From: Stentor coeruleus
Taxonomy: Eukaryota; Ciliophora; Heterotrichea; Heterotrichida; Stentoridae
Direction: 5' to 3'
Assembly (NCBI GenBank): GCA_001970955.1
Contig: MPUH01000017.1
Location: 1 to 64,000 of the forward strand
DNA: 64,000 nt
The position numbers were made by a program, and so were the translations under genes. The notes under the pieces were generated by a model. The model had not been told where the DNA came from. It worked only from the letters and a program-made list of their open reading frames with translations, and searched no databases. The number at the start of each line of letters is the position of its first letter. Position 1 is the stretch's first letter. Positions 48,716 through 58,272 of the stretch are shown here, one piece after another.

Positions 48716-50128
48716 CTATTTAAATTTATCGTTGATTTTATGTTTTAGTTTGATTTTTATTTTCGGCAAAGTGACTTTCCTTTGATATTGTAACCAAGGA
48801 TGATATAAACCCTGAGCTGGAGTTAAACGATATTCAGGATCCCAATGAAGGCAACTTTTCACAAAGTCCCAAATATGATTGTCAGGCCAATCAATTATTC
48901 GACTACCAGGTATTAAAGGTCGTGAGTCAGTAAATGTAGAGTATTTAAATGTATTGTCTTTATTGAAAAAAAGTTTTTTTCTTGGGCTTTTGTTTATAAG
49001 ATATTCTGGGGGTAAACCTAGTAATTCAACAATTAGCATAAGCTGATTTTTCTCGCTATCTCCTGGTAAAAGAGCTTTGCCTGTGTAAAGTTCAGCAATT
49101 ACACAGCCTAAAGACCACATATCAATAGAGTTTGTATATGGGATTCCTAAAATTACTTCTGGAGATCTGTAAAATCGGCTTTGAATATATGTATAGATTT
49201 TATCATATTGATAACATGCACTACCAAAGTCGATAAGCTTTAAAGTATTTGATGTACTTGATACTAGAGCAAGGTTTTCAAGTTTTATATCGCAATGGAT
49301 TATCATTAAGGACTCTAGGTATTTTAATGTTTGGAGAATTTGCTGTACAAAATTTTTTATAAGTTTTATTTTTAATCCTTGCATATTGTTTAATTTAAGA
49401 TATTCGTAAAGATTACAAAAAAGAAGTTCAAATACTAGGCATATATGATTTCGAAATATGAAATTTGATATCATCTTAACAGCATGTGCATTTGATTCAT
49501 CATTTTCATTGACTACTTTGAGAATATTTATCTCAATATTGCCTTGTCTATGAAAGCATTTTTTATTTTTTAATATTTTAATTGCAACTCTTTCATTATA
49601 TTTATGGTCAAAACATTCGCAAACAACCCCAAAAGTTCCTTTCCCTATAAATGCCATAACTTCAAATCTATATGCTAAATGATCTCCTTTAATAATTCTA
49701 TAATTCCCATCTTCATTATCAAAATTTAAATTTTTCCCCATAGGGTTCGGTTCAATTTTGTTATGTTTTTTCCCAACATATGCAACTTCAGTATAAAATT
49801 TTATTTCATCTTTTTCATAGTCAGTAAGTTCTGACATAAACCCACTAAAATTTTCTTTTTTTGCAAACATAATCTTGTGAGATGATACAAAAGTTGGCGA
49901 AGGTTTTTGTGAAATAGGGCCTTTATTTTTTAAAATCTCAATCTCTAAAGATCTATTTTTAGCACATTCTAATGATGAGTTAGAGTTGTTTGCAGTGACT
50001 GTATTATTTTTGATATTTGATATTGGTTTAATGTAGTCTTGGTATTTTTTTTCTAATTTAGTTCTTATTATAATTCTTTGGCTTGTTGATGTGCGAAGTT
50101 GGGAGGATTTTTTAGAGATGGTATCCAT
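48716..50128 (-). CDS. DYRK2-class protein kinase, copy 1
   Basis: The 470-residue kinase has the DYRK homology box (DGNYRIIKGDHLAYRFEV) directly before the kinase domain. Catalytic features are IGKGTFGVV, VAIKIL, HRQGNIEI, IIHCDIKLEN (Pro of HCDLKPEN replaced by Leu), LIDFGSAC and the activation loop YTYIQSRFYRSPEVILG with the self-phosphorylating Tyr-x-Tyr. The N-terminal 130 residues are polar and divergent. DYRKs autophosphorylate on Tyr and then act on Ser/Thr substrates in polarity, cytokinesis and cilia. Its stop (TAG, CTA on plus) begins at the base after the channel stop, giving the palindrome TAGCTA. It pairs with a second copy at 52127. Confidence 0.93.
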   Translation of the reverse strand: MDTISKKSSQLRTSTSQRIIIRTKLEKKYQDYIKPISNIKNNTVTANNSNSSLECAKNRSLEIEILKNKGPISQKPSPTFVSSHKIMFAKKENFSGFMSELTDYEKDEIKFYTEVAYVGKKHNKIEPNPMGKNLNFDNEDGNYRIIKGDHLAYRFEVMAFIGKGTFGVVCECFDHKYNERVAIKILKNKKCFHRQGNIEINILKVVNENDESNAHAVKMISNFIFRNHICLVFELLFCNLYEYLKLNNMQGLKIKLIKNFVQQILQTLKYLESLMIIHCDIKLENLALVSSTSNTLKLIDFGSACYQYDKIYTYIQSRFYRSPEVILGIPYTNSIDMWSLGCVIAELYTGKALLPGDSEKNQLMLIVELLGLPPEYLINKSPRKKLFFNKDNTFKYSTFTDSRPLIPGSRIIDWPDNHIWDFVKSCLHWDPEYRLTPAQGLYHPWLQYQRKVTLPKIKIKLKHKINDKFK

Positions 50129-51420
50129 AGAAAAAATTTATAAATATTAGGAAAAATCTATTAAAGTACGATAAAAATGATAAATTTTTTTAGTTTTATT
50201 GACTTCTTATGGCTACTATGATGAACAGAAGATTTACTACTTTTAGAAGTGTTTTTATAAATAATAAATTACTTTCTAATGGATATTTCAAATATATTTT
50301 ATATATATATAATAAAACATTAAAGATGAAATTTTAAGATTTTTTTGATGATATGATGAACTTTTTATCTTTTATTATTATTCAATATTACTTTAGGTGT
50401 TAGGTGCTATAGTTTGACATGATGAGTTTTGATAAGAATAATGGAAAACCATTTTGAAATCTTACTTTGATAAGAAAAGGGTTTAAGTGGTTTTGCTAAT
50501 AAAACTAGCTTTGGAGGTGTTTAAATTAATTAATGATATGAATTTTATGATTTCGTTTGGATTTTAACTTATGCGTGCTAGAGATGATTCATAATCTTTT
50601 TAAACCTAGATTTTTAGTTTACATATAGACTTTTGCATAATTTTTGACTGAAAAACTAATAAATTTAAATAAAACTCAAAGTTTCTTCTGGATATGAAAA
50701 CCTAGGTAAGCTATTCATTTGCATTGAGTTAATTATAATATCTCAAGGATATGACTTGACAAATAAAAATCTTACTCTTAAAAAATGATTAAATAATTAT
50801 ATATTTAAGCCTATAAATTAGCTAATGGTAGTTTAGTATATAAAAAAATACATACTAAAGCCTTCCTAAGTTTGACCTTTTCGACTGAAAATTTTAAATA
50901 TATTATTTTTTTTTAGTTTTATTGTTAAACTTAGCTTAATATACTTTTATCTTTATACTCAACCAATAGCTTATCTACTGATAACTTATTATTAGGCTTC
51001 TAAGCTATAATTGATAATTATAAGTAATTTCTAGCCTTAAAGGGCTTATCATTTTAGACTTTTATTCTCAAACTATAATATTTTTTTTAATATCAATACA
51101 TTTGTTTGGGATATAAAAAATCTGATTAACTTTGATTGCCATATCCCGTATGCCAACTACCCTTAATAAAAAGTTTATCAAATTAATCTTCAAAATCTTG
51201 TTTATCAAATCAATTAAATTATTAGTTTTATATGACAAATTTTATAAAAAGTATCGAAATATTGAAGTTCATTATTTATGTTTGGATTAAATAGTGACTG
51301 CAATGCATAGACTTTTATAGTTTTCTAAATAGCATTAGTATTTTGATAGAAAATGCTTTTTCACCAAATTTGCCATTTATAACAATTTAGTATGTAAAAA
51401 AGAAAACTATGGAAAATAGC
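50129..51420. other. Duplicated 5' flank and AT-rich spacer
   Basis: The first 630 bp are homologous to the flank 53552-54120 of the second kinase. Shared motifs are TCTATTAAA.TACGAT, GATAAGAA.A.GG.TTAAG and AAATAAAACTCAAA. The remainder to 51420 is AT-rich and may hold further channel remnants that I cannot align with confidence. Confidence 0.6.
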
Positions 51421-52126
51421 AGGTAAAATTTTAAACTTTATAAAGATGAATATAAATTTTTAAGTTGGAAAATCATGAAAGGTGTCTATGCTTTTCAAAG
51501 ATGTATTAAGTCTTGTAAGATGACACAAAACAATTAATTTGAATTCTATGATTAAAAGGTTTTCTTAACCTTATTAAATACCTCTAGTGCAAATATGTAA
51601 ATTAAACAATTCTCTTAATCTGTAAGTTTAAAGAAAGAAGGAAAATACGATTCTCAAAATATCACAGTCTATAAAAATATCTTAGCTGACTGTGGGTCGG
51701 ATCCATATAGAAGATTATGGATTTTCTAGTTCTTTTTAATCTAAATGATCTAAGTAAATTAATTAAAATAAATGATTTTTAAAGCACTTTTGTGGAAATA
51801 ATCCCCATTGTGAATAATAATAATATTTCTTTGAGTTTTTACATTTTGGTAGCAAATTTTATATCTCCTATTTATTCTTGATATACACAATGCACACTCC
51901 ACTTGAATGATTTCTTCATTTAAATCTTTCCTTTGACAAAAATTCCCTTGCAAATAACTCTGTTACTAAAACAAGTACTCAAAATATACTGTTTTGATAA
52001 TTTTTCTAAAAAAGAATGCTTAATCATTGTAATTATTAAAAAACTATACTTTATTTATCAAAATAGTAAGCAAATTATACATAATAGTATAAAATTCATG
52101 ATAATATAATTAGAGTAAAATAAAAA
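51421..52126 (+). pseudogene. Decayed copy of the cation channel C-terminus
   Basis: The 705 bp before the second kinase match the 3' part of the channel gene at the DNA level. Around 51446-51492 the sequence follows the second nucleotide-binding-like domain (AAGATGAATATAAATTT / AAGGTGAATATCTATTT; ATCATGAAAGGTGTCTATGC / ATTATGAAAGGCATCTATGC). At 52065-52126 it follows the last 20 codons (AGTAAGCAAA...TAATAGTATA). It has stops in all frames and about 250 bp deleted relative to the working gene. Its position and orientation relative to kinase copy 2 equal those of the intact channel relative to kinase copy 1. It is the relic of a duplicated channel-kinase pair. Confidence 0.78.
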
Positions 52127-53551
52127 TTATTTAGATTTTTCATTAATTTTAAATTTTGATTGGATTTTAATTTTCGGTAAAGCTCTTTTATTTTGATATT
52201 GCATCCAAGGATGATATAACCCCTGAGACGGAGTAAGGCGATATTCAGGATCCCAATGAAGGCAGCTTTTCACAAAGTCCCAAATATAATTATCAGGCCA
52301 AATTATTTTCCGACTACCTGGTATTAAAGGTCGTGAGTCAGTAAATGTAGTGTATTTAAATGTATTATCTTTATTGAAAAAAAGTTTTTTTCTTGGGCTT
52401 TTGTTTATAAGATATTCTGGGGGTAAACCTAGTAATTCAATAATTAGCATAAGCTGATTTTTCTCATTATCCCCTGGTAAAAGAACTTTGCCTGTGTAAA
52501 GTTCAGCAATTACACAGCCTAAAGACCACATATCAATAGAACTTGTATATGGGATTCCTAAAATTACTTCTGGAGATCTGTAATATCGGCTTTGAATATA
52601 TGAATAGATTTTATCATATTGATAACATGAACTACCAAAGTCGATAAGCTTTAAAGCATTTGAGGTTTTTGATACTAAAACAAGGTTTTCAAGTTTTATA
52701 TCACAATGGATTATCATTAGGGACTCTAGGTATTTTAATGTTTGGAGAATTTGTTGGACGAAATTTTTTATAAGTTTTACTTTTAATCCTTGCATATTGT
52801 TTAGTTTAAGATATTCGTAAAGATTGCAAAAGAGAAGTTCAAATACTAGGCATATATGGTTTCGAAATATGAAGTTGGATATCATCTTAACAGTATGTGT
52901 ATTTGACTCATCATTTTCATTGACCACTTTGAGAATATTTATCTCAACATTACCTTGCCTATGGAAGCACTTTTTATTTTTTAAAATCTTAACTGCAACC
53001 CTTTCATTATATTTATGATCAATACATTCACAAACAACTCCAAATGCTCCTTTTCCAATAAAAGTTACAATTTCAAACCTATATGCTATATGATCTCCTT
53101 TAATAAGCCTATAATTCCCATTCTCAGTATCAAAATTATAATTTTTTCCCATAGGATTTGGCTCAATTTTGTTCTGTTTTTTACCAGCATATACAACATC
53201 TGTATAAAGTTTTATTTCTTGCCTTTCATAATCATTCAATTCTAACATAAACTCACTACGAACATCTTTTTCTGTAAATAAAATCTTGTGTGATGTTACA
53301 AAATTTAGTGAGGGTTTTTGTGAAATTAAGCCTTTGCTTTTTAGAGGAGCAAGTTCTAATGATTTATTTTTAGTCAAATTAGAAACATTTGTAAGTGATG
53401 AGTTTGGGCTATTAACAGCAACTGAACAGAGCTTGAGATTTGGCTTTAATTTCAAACAATTTTGGTACTTCTTTTCTAACTTGTTTGTCATGATAATTCT
53501 TTGGCTTGTTGATGTACGAAGTTGGGGTGATAATTTAGAAGAAGAATCCAT
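52127..53551 (-). CDS. DYRK2-class protein kinase, copy 2
   Basis: This 474-residue paralogue of the kinase at 48716 shares a nearly identical kinase domain (long identical runs such as VFELLFCNLYEYLKLNNMQG). The activation loop is YSYIQSRYYRSPEVILG, and the same unusual HCDIKLEN catalytic loop occurs. Differences cluster in the N-terminal 130 residues and the last 15. Catalytic Lys, Asp and DFG are intact and the frame is clean, so both copies appear under purifying selection while the channel copy next to this one has decayed. GCTTATAAAATTTTA precedes the ATG. Confidence 0.93.
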   Translation of the reverse strand: MDSSSKLSPQLRTSTSQRIIMTNKLEKKYQNCLKLKPNLKLCSVAVNSPNSSLTNVSNLTKNKSLELAPLKSKGLISQKPSLNFVTSHKILFTEKDVRSEFMLELNDYERQEIKLYTDVVYAGKKQNKIEPNPMGKNYNFDTENGNYRLIKGDHIAYRFEIVTFIGKGAFGVVCECIDHKYNERVAVKILKNKKCFHRQGNVEINILKVVNENDESNTHTVKMISNFIFRNHICLVFELLFCNLYEYLKLNNMQGLKVKLIKNFVQQILQTLKYLESLMIIHCDIKLENLVLVSKTSNALKLIDFGSSCYQYDKIYSYIQSRYYRSPEVILGIPYTSSIDMWSLGCVIAELYTGKVLLPGDNEKNQLMLIIELLGLPPEYLINKSPRKKLFFNKDNTFKYTTFTDSRPLIPGSRKIIWPDNYIWDFVKSCLHWDPEYRLTPSQGLYHPWMQYQNKRALPKIKIQSKFKINEKSK

Positions 53552-54342
53552 TAAAATTTTATAAGCTAAGCAATTCTATTAAATTACGATGAGGTAATAT
53601 TTTTCATAATATGATCGATATTCTTTAGTTTTAGTGATAAGCAAAAATTGTCGATTTTATGAATAATTGAATAGTTTAAAGTTAGCTTTTTAAGCTTTTG
53701 TATTCATTAAAATATTATAAGATAATTAATTTCCTTATAAAAATAATTCATCCTCAATCGATCTGACTTTAGGTATTCTGGCGTTATGCCTTTATAAGGA
53801 TTAGTTTTTATAAATTTTCTGTCTTAATTGAATTTTTTTGTATGCAGTTCGATAAGAATAAGGATTAAGCGGCTTCTAAAACAAAAATAAACTCGAAATA
53901 TTGTATTTTAATCTGTTGGCAAGGTTATTTTTTTATGGATTTTAGTTCGTATGTCCTAGGAATAATATAAAGATATTTAGCATAATAAACGTTAGTTAGA
54001 CAGAATCTTTTATAGATTTTATCCAAAAAATAAATAAAACTCAAATTATTATTTTTGAATAGAATTCAACTGGATAAGATATGTATTGACATTAAATTTT
54101 ACAAAAATAGGACTTAATTTCCTAATAAATGCTTACAAAAAACACTTTGACTAATAATTCAAAAAAAAATCTTTTTATAAGGAATTAGTCTTAAAAATTA
54201 TTCTAAAAAATAACCTAAAAATCTTTAGCATACTAATATATTTCTCATTATATATAAAGTTGCATAAAAAAAATTCAAAATTATATATTCATAATAATTT
54301 TCAAAGTAAAAAAAGCATAAGTCTTTAAATTACACATAATAA
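53552..54342. other. 5' flank of kinase copy 2, duplicated
   Basis: AT-rich. Its first 570 bp correspond to the flank of kinase copy 1 (see the entry at 50129). Nothing else was recognised to the UFD1-like stop. Confidence 0.55.
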
Positions 54343-55719
54343 TCAATACAAAAGTTTAATTCCTTTTAAATATCTATATTCATCATAAGGAGAATAATTA
54401 GACAAAGTCGTAGCGCCATCGATTTTAATATTTTTTAACATCAAAGGAGTTACCGAGCGTTCTTTACGATTTTTAAACCAATTGGGTAGTTTACAAGTAT
54501 ATCTCTTAGTATGAAGTTTAGGCTGTGGAGTGAGTTCAGGTATAGTAATCGTCAACAATTGAGGCGAGTTAACTTTTATTTTATTAGGTAAATGATAAAC
54601 AGGAGGCAGCATACTTACTGAATCTTCAAGTGACCTTCCAACTTCAACATTTTTGCAGTTCATTTTTAAGTATTTATCTAAAATTTCAGGTGTACTTGTT
54701 CTTGAATGTGTTGCACCTTGAGTATCTAAAGGTTCATAAGAATAGTTTTTTTTATGATAAACTTTACTTGTGTCTTGTCTTTTTATACTGCCAGGCAAAG
54801 CCTGGCTTTTCTTGTTCTGTTTTTTGTTTATAAGGTCTATGAGGAATTTAGGGAGTTTTTCTTTGAACATTGGGAATTTTTCCCACTTGTTTTTAGGGAC
54901 TTCTGTGTTTGTTGCCTCTTCTTTATGGATTTTTATTTTTATCGGTAAACTTTTTATATGAATAAGTTCGAAGTCTCCTGCTATTGCTGAGATAGGCCCT
55001 GGAGTTACTTTCAGTAATTTGATAATTACGATATGTTCATTAATAAGAACACTTACTTCACTATCTTGTCTAACAAACATATATTTGCTTAGTTCACGTT
55101 GCAAAGCTTCATGATTTACTTCTGAAAATGAATAGTATTCAACTGCAGTGCATTTTGTTACAGAGTATGAAATTGAGTTTGATGTACTACTATAGCCTAT
55201 TGCATTTATTGTAACTCCATAACCACTTTTAGGATTTCTTTTTAAGTCTTTGTTAGAATTTAGAACTTTGAACCCGAGTTCACGGAGCATCCAGAAAGGC
55301 ACATACATATAATCTTCTTCAGCAGAAAACTCAAGTACTGTACAATAGATACTATTGTGGAATGGTCTTTCTGGTACTAGTATTAACTGAGGGGGAAATG
55401 GGAATTTTGTCCTTACTAAGTCTTTGCAGATTGATCTTGGAAGAACTATTTTATCAGAAAACTCAAGGTCTCGGGTATACATTGAATGAATGGAAATCGG
55501 AAAAATATGCTGAAAATATTTGGAATAGTGGACACTGCCTGTTCGTGTTAAATCCATTAGTATAGTTTTTTTGTATATAACATAGTCTTTATGTATAATA
55601 TATAACCAGCAAGCTATTAACATAAAAAGCCCCAACAAAAATTCCTTCAAATTATAAAATCCATATTTCCACCTCTCACAAAATCTCTTCCATCCAAAGC
55701 ATCTCTCATCCATATTCAT
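54343..55719 (-). CDS. Membrane-anchored UFD1-like protein
   Basis: The 458-residue protein starts with a short cytosolic or lumenal stretch (MNMDERCFGWKRFCERWKYG) and one TM helix at about residues 26-42 (LLGLFMLIACWLYII). Residues 80-255 follow the UFD1 N-terminal double-psi barrel order. SDKIVLPRSICKDLV (UFD1 GKIIMPPSALDQL) is followed by FPFPPQLILV and YCTVLEFSAEEDYMYVPFWMLRELG (UFD1 [24 protein letters not shown]). Then come the second half LQRELSKYMFVRQDSEVSVLINE and VIIKLLKVTPGPISAIAGDFEL. The C-terminal 200 residues are basic, Pro/Ser-rich and disordered; there is no classic p97-binding SHP box that I can see. UFD1 works with Npl4-p97 on ubiquitylated substrates; a TM anchor is unusual. 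It ends with TGA. Confidence 0.72.
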   Translation of the reverse strand: MNMDERCFGWKRFCERWKYGFYNLKEFLLGLFMLIACWLYIIHKDYVIYKKTILMDLTRTGSVHYSKYFQHIFPISIHSMYTRDLEFSDKIVLPRSICKDLVRTKFPFPPQLILVPERPFHNSIYCTVLEFSAEEDYMYVPFWMLRELGFKVLNSNKDLKRNPKSGYGVTINAIGYSSTSNSISYSVTKCTAVEYYSFSEVNHEALQRELSKYMFVRQDSEVSVLINEHIVIIKLLKVTPGPISAIAGDFELIHIKSLPIKIKIHKEEATNTEVPKNKWEKFPMFKEKLPKFLIDLINKKQNKKSQALPGSIKRQDTSKVYHKKNYSYEPLDTQGATHSRTSTPEILDKYLKMNCKNVEVGRSLEDSVSMLPPVYHLPNKIKVNSPQLLTITIPELTPQPKLHTKRYTCKLPNWFKNRKERSVTPLMLKNIKIDGATTLSNYSPYDEYRYLKGIKLLY

Positions 55720-56102
55720 CCCTTCATTAAACCTTCATATAAACTTTCAAATTTTCCATAATATAATTTTTCATAAAACTCCAAAATCCTCAATTCCTCC
55801 AACCCTATCAACCATAAAACCTTAAAACCCCAAGCCTAACCATCCAACACAATCAATTCCAAAAAAATCTTATCCAAAATCCCAAAATCACATAACCTAA
55901 CAAAAATTCAACAAAAAAAAACTCCCTACATTATCTAATTCTTCCATACCCTCTAATCTCTTCCTCATTCTCCAAACTTTTATCCTCCATCCCATAATTT
56001 TAACCAATTTTTCAAATTAACGTCTAATTTCTTAACTCTAAACCTATTTTCTCACCTACACCCAACTATTAATCATGCTAATTCAAAAATATGCTTTAAT
56101 AA
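55720..56102. other. A+C-rich divergent spacer
   Basis: The 383 bp between the UFD1-like and DCX-Ras starts are very A+C-rich on the plus strand along nearly the whole length, matching the Ras side. No gene was recognised. Confidence 0.55.
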
Positions 56103-56930
56103 ATGGCTGACTCTGCCGAATTCCGTATCGTAGCCTATAAAAACACGAAAAATCCTTCTGATGGCAAGCCAGTTCTAATCTCACCCTTATGGCCTAAGCA
56201 GCAAATACTAAAAACCTGTTCTGATGCATTAGGAATTAAAGGGAAAAAAATCTTCAATGAAAACGGAGAAGAACCAAAAAGCTTTGGAGATATACCAGAA
56301 GGCAGTGCTTTATACATATCCTTAGGTGAAAACTTTGAAGTCAAAGCTTCATCAAACAAACAAGCTAAAAGTTTTGTCCTTTGCATGCTTGGAGCTGCAG
56401 CTGTAGGCAAATCAGCAGTAACTCAAAGATATGTAAAAAACACGTTTGTAAGAGATTACGACCCTACTATTGAAGATTATTATAAAAAAGTTGCAACTGT
56501 TGATGGGGAAATCACATCTTTATCTATTTTAGATACAGCAGGTATGGAAGATTATTATCCTCTTATTGACGATTGGATTGATAAAAAAGATGGGTTTGTT
56601 CTTGTGTTTTCTGTTGAATGGGGTGATTCACTTAATCGTTTACAAGGATTTAATGAAAAAATCTTACATAGATATGCGCAACTTGGGAATAAAGGACCTG
56701 TTGTTGTAGTTGCAGGGAATAAGATTGATAGTTTGAATAGGTCAGTTAGTTATGAGACTGGAAAAGAATTTGCTGATAAGATTGGAGCTAAGTATTTTGA
56801 GGTATCTGCTGCTAATGGTAAAGGGATTGATGATATGTATAGCAGCATTGTTAAAGAATTGAGGGCAAGAAAAGTCGTTGCCGCGCCGGTTGTCAAAAAA
56901 CATTGGTATGAAAAATGCAGCTTACTTTAG
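56103..56930 (+). CDS. Doublecortin-like/Ras GTPase fusion
   Basis: The 275-residue protein joins two modules. Residues 6-80 (FRIVAYKNTKNPSDGKPVLI ... IFNENGEEPKSFGDIPEGSALYISLGE) follow the doublecortin domain pattern of a basic strand, KIYxxxG turn and final YISxGE strand, a microtubule-binding fold. Residues 90-260 are Ras-like: P-loop G97-AAAVGKS-104, switch I Thr122 (DPTIEDYY), DTAG-148-MED, GNKID and VSAANGKG. Equivalents of Ras Gly12, Gly13 and Gln61 are Ala, Ala and Met, residues that normally impair GTP hydrolysis. The C-terminus KCSLL is a CAAX box suited to geranylgeranylation. It could tie microtubules to membranes and be mostly GTP-bound; both are inferences. Confidence 0.82.
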   Translation: MADSAEFRIVAYKNTKNPSDGKPVLISPLWPKQQILKTCSDALGIKGKKIFNENGEEPKSFGDIPEGSALYISLGENFEVKASSNKQAKSFVLCMLGAAAVGKSAVTQRYVKNTFVRDYDPTIEDYYKKVATVDGEITSLSILDTAGMEDYYPLIDDWIDKKDGFVLVFSVEWGDSLNRLQGFNEKILHRYAQLGNKGPVVVVAGNKIDSLNRSVSYETGKEFADKIGAKYFEVSAANGKGIDDMYSSIVKELRARKVVAAPVVKKHWYEKCSLL

Positions 56931-57402
56931 AAATATTAAGATAAGTTAGGATTTATTATGATGTCTGGGTTGGAGAAGGATTAGTTTGAGTGAGTTTGNC
57001 TGGGTTGGAGAAGGATTAGTTTGAGTGAGTTTGTTTTTTTAGGTGAGCGTTTTTTTATGTAGGTTTTAGGGAATTTTTGAGATTGTGGATTTTGTGATGC
57101 TTTTGATGTTATGTGATTTAGTTTGTTCATGATATTTGGTTATAGTATTTTTTTTTTGTGGGTTAAGTGATTGTTAGGTTGCATATATGTGTGCTGTTGT
57201 ATAATGTTTGATTTTTAAGAATATGGGAATAAAGTGAGAGTTTTAAGGTTTAATAATATATATTTACCCTTAATGAGTAAATTAAAAACGAACCTTAGTT
57301 TCTTTGATTAAAACTCATTATAATTGCAAACCCCCTTTTGATAATTTTTTCAACTAAACTATTAATTCATATAAAAACTACACCCAACACATATACTCAA
57401 AA
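56931..57402. other. Convergent spacer with assembly join
   Basis: G+T-rich to about 57,200 (3' flank of the Ras gene), then A+C/T-rich. An N with duplicated flanks lies at 56999. No gene was recognised. Confidence 0.55.
56965..57033. repeat. 34-bp duplicated flanks around an N
   Basis: A 34-mer beginning CTGGGTTGGAGAAGG ends directly before the N at 56999 and recurs directly after it. It is an unmerged contig overlap. Confidence 0.9.
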
Positions 57403-58227
57403 CTAACTTTTAATAATTTCTTTCTTTTCATAAACATAAATCAGTCTTTTAAAAGTTTCTCTTCCAGCTTTAGGACATATAGTTTCAATAATCTCAAATC
57501 CCAAATTATTCAGCACTAAATGAAAATCATCAGGTTTAATTTTAATAGACTTATAATTTTGCAAAATCTGATCCGTCCTCGTTCTAGACTTCTTATAACT
57601 TTTCCAATTCTGTGGTTCAAATATAAAAATCCCTTTATACTCTAAAGCATTGTAAATATTATTAAACATATTAATCAAACCAGAATCCCCCCAATTAAGA
57701 TGAACCCATTTTGATGTTGATAAGCATAAAATAGTATCATATTTTTTACAAGTCCCATCAAGGAAATTGGCACAATAAAAGTCAATATTGCCTGGAAACC
57801 GGGAATTTAAATTTAGGATTTTTTTTAGAGGCAAAAAATTTTTTAAAGCTGAGACATGATTAGGAAGGTTTAAATATTGTTGAAGGGAAATAGGGAAAGT
57901 TTCTAATTCTTCTAATGCTTGGATTTTGTCTGAATTTTTCATAAGGTGTAGAAGTACAGTTTCTATATAAACAGTATTTTCTACTGCACGGTTTATAAGT
58001 TTGTAGTCAATATCAACACCTGTTATTTGTTTTGGATTATGGTTTACAGATAATAATATTGTTAGACTCCCATCATTACACCCAATATCAAGAACATTTT
58101 TACCTTCAAACCAGGGTTTTTGCATATATCCAAGACGTGGATCAAGCCATCTTAAAGTATTTCTTTGTGAATAATATTTGTCATAGTTACCGTATTTGTA
58201 CCTTTCGTTTTTAAGTTTCCTTTTCAT
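57403..58227 (-). CDS. MEPCE: Bin3/MePCE-type RNA methyltransferase
   Basis: The 274-residue protein is a Bin3-domain SAM methyltransferase, the family that caps 7SK or other small RNAs by methylating the 5' gamma-phosphate. [13 protein letters not shown] matches MePCE FQYGNYCKYYGYRN. SAM binding is shown by [19 protein letters not shown] and GVDIDYKLI. The Bin3 signature [20 protein letters not shown] (MePCE [20 protein letters not shown]) and [15 protein letters not shown] follow, then LKP-like [15 protein letters not shown]. A spacer between the SAM half and the signature is present as in animals. Length fits the catalytic core alone. It is probably a snRNA capping enzyme; no 7SK-like RNA was seen nearby. 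The start lies 45 bp from that of TPGS1. Confidence 0.93.
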   Translation of the reverse strand: [274 protein letters not shown]

Positions 58228-58272
58228 TTTGTATAGTTTTTGATTATATGTTTTGATAAATTTGACAAGTAT
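58228..58272. promoter_or_regulatory. 45-bp bidirectional promoter gap
   Basis: Only 45 bp separate the divergent start codons of the Bin3 methyltransferase (58227) and TPGS1 (58273). The gap contains GTATAGTTTTTGATTATATG. The two promoters must overlap or extend into the genes. Confidence 0.6.

Noticed and set aside
51759-51953. 64-codon minus-strand ORF between the two kinases
   Set aside because: It lies within the decayed channel copy and matches nothing; chance ORF.
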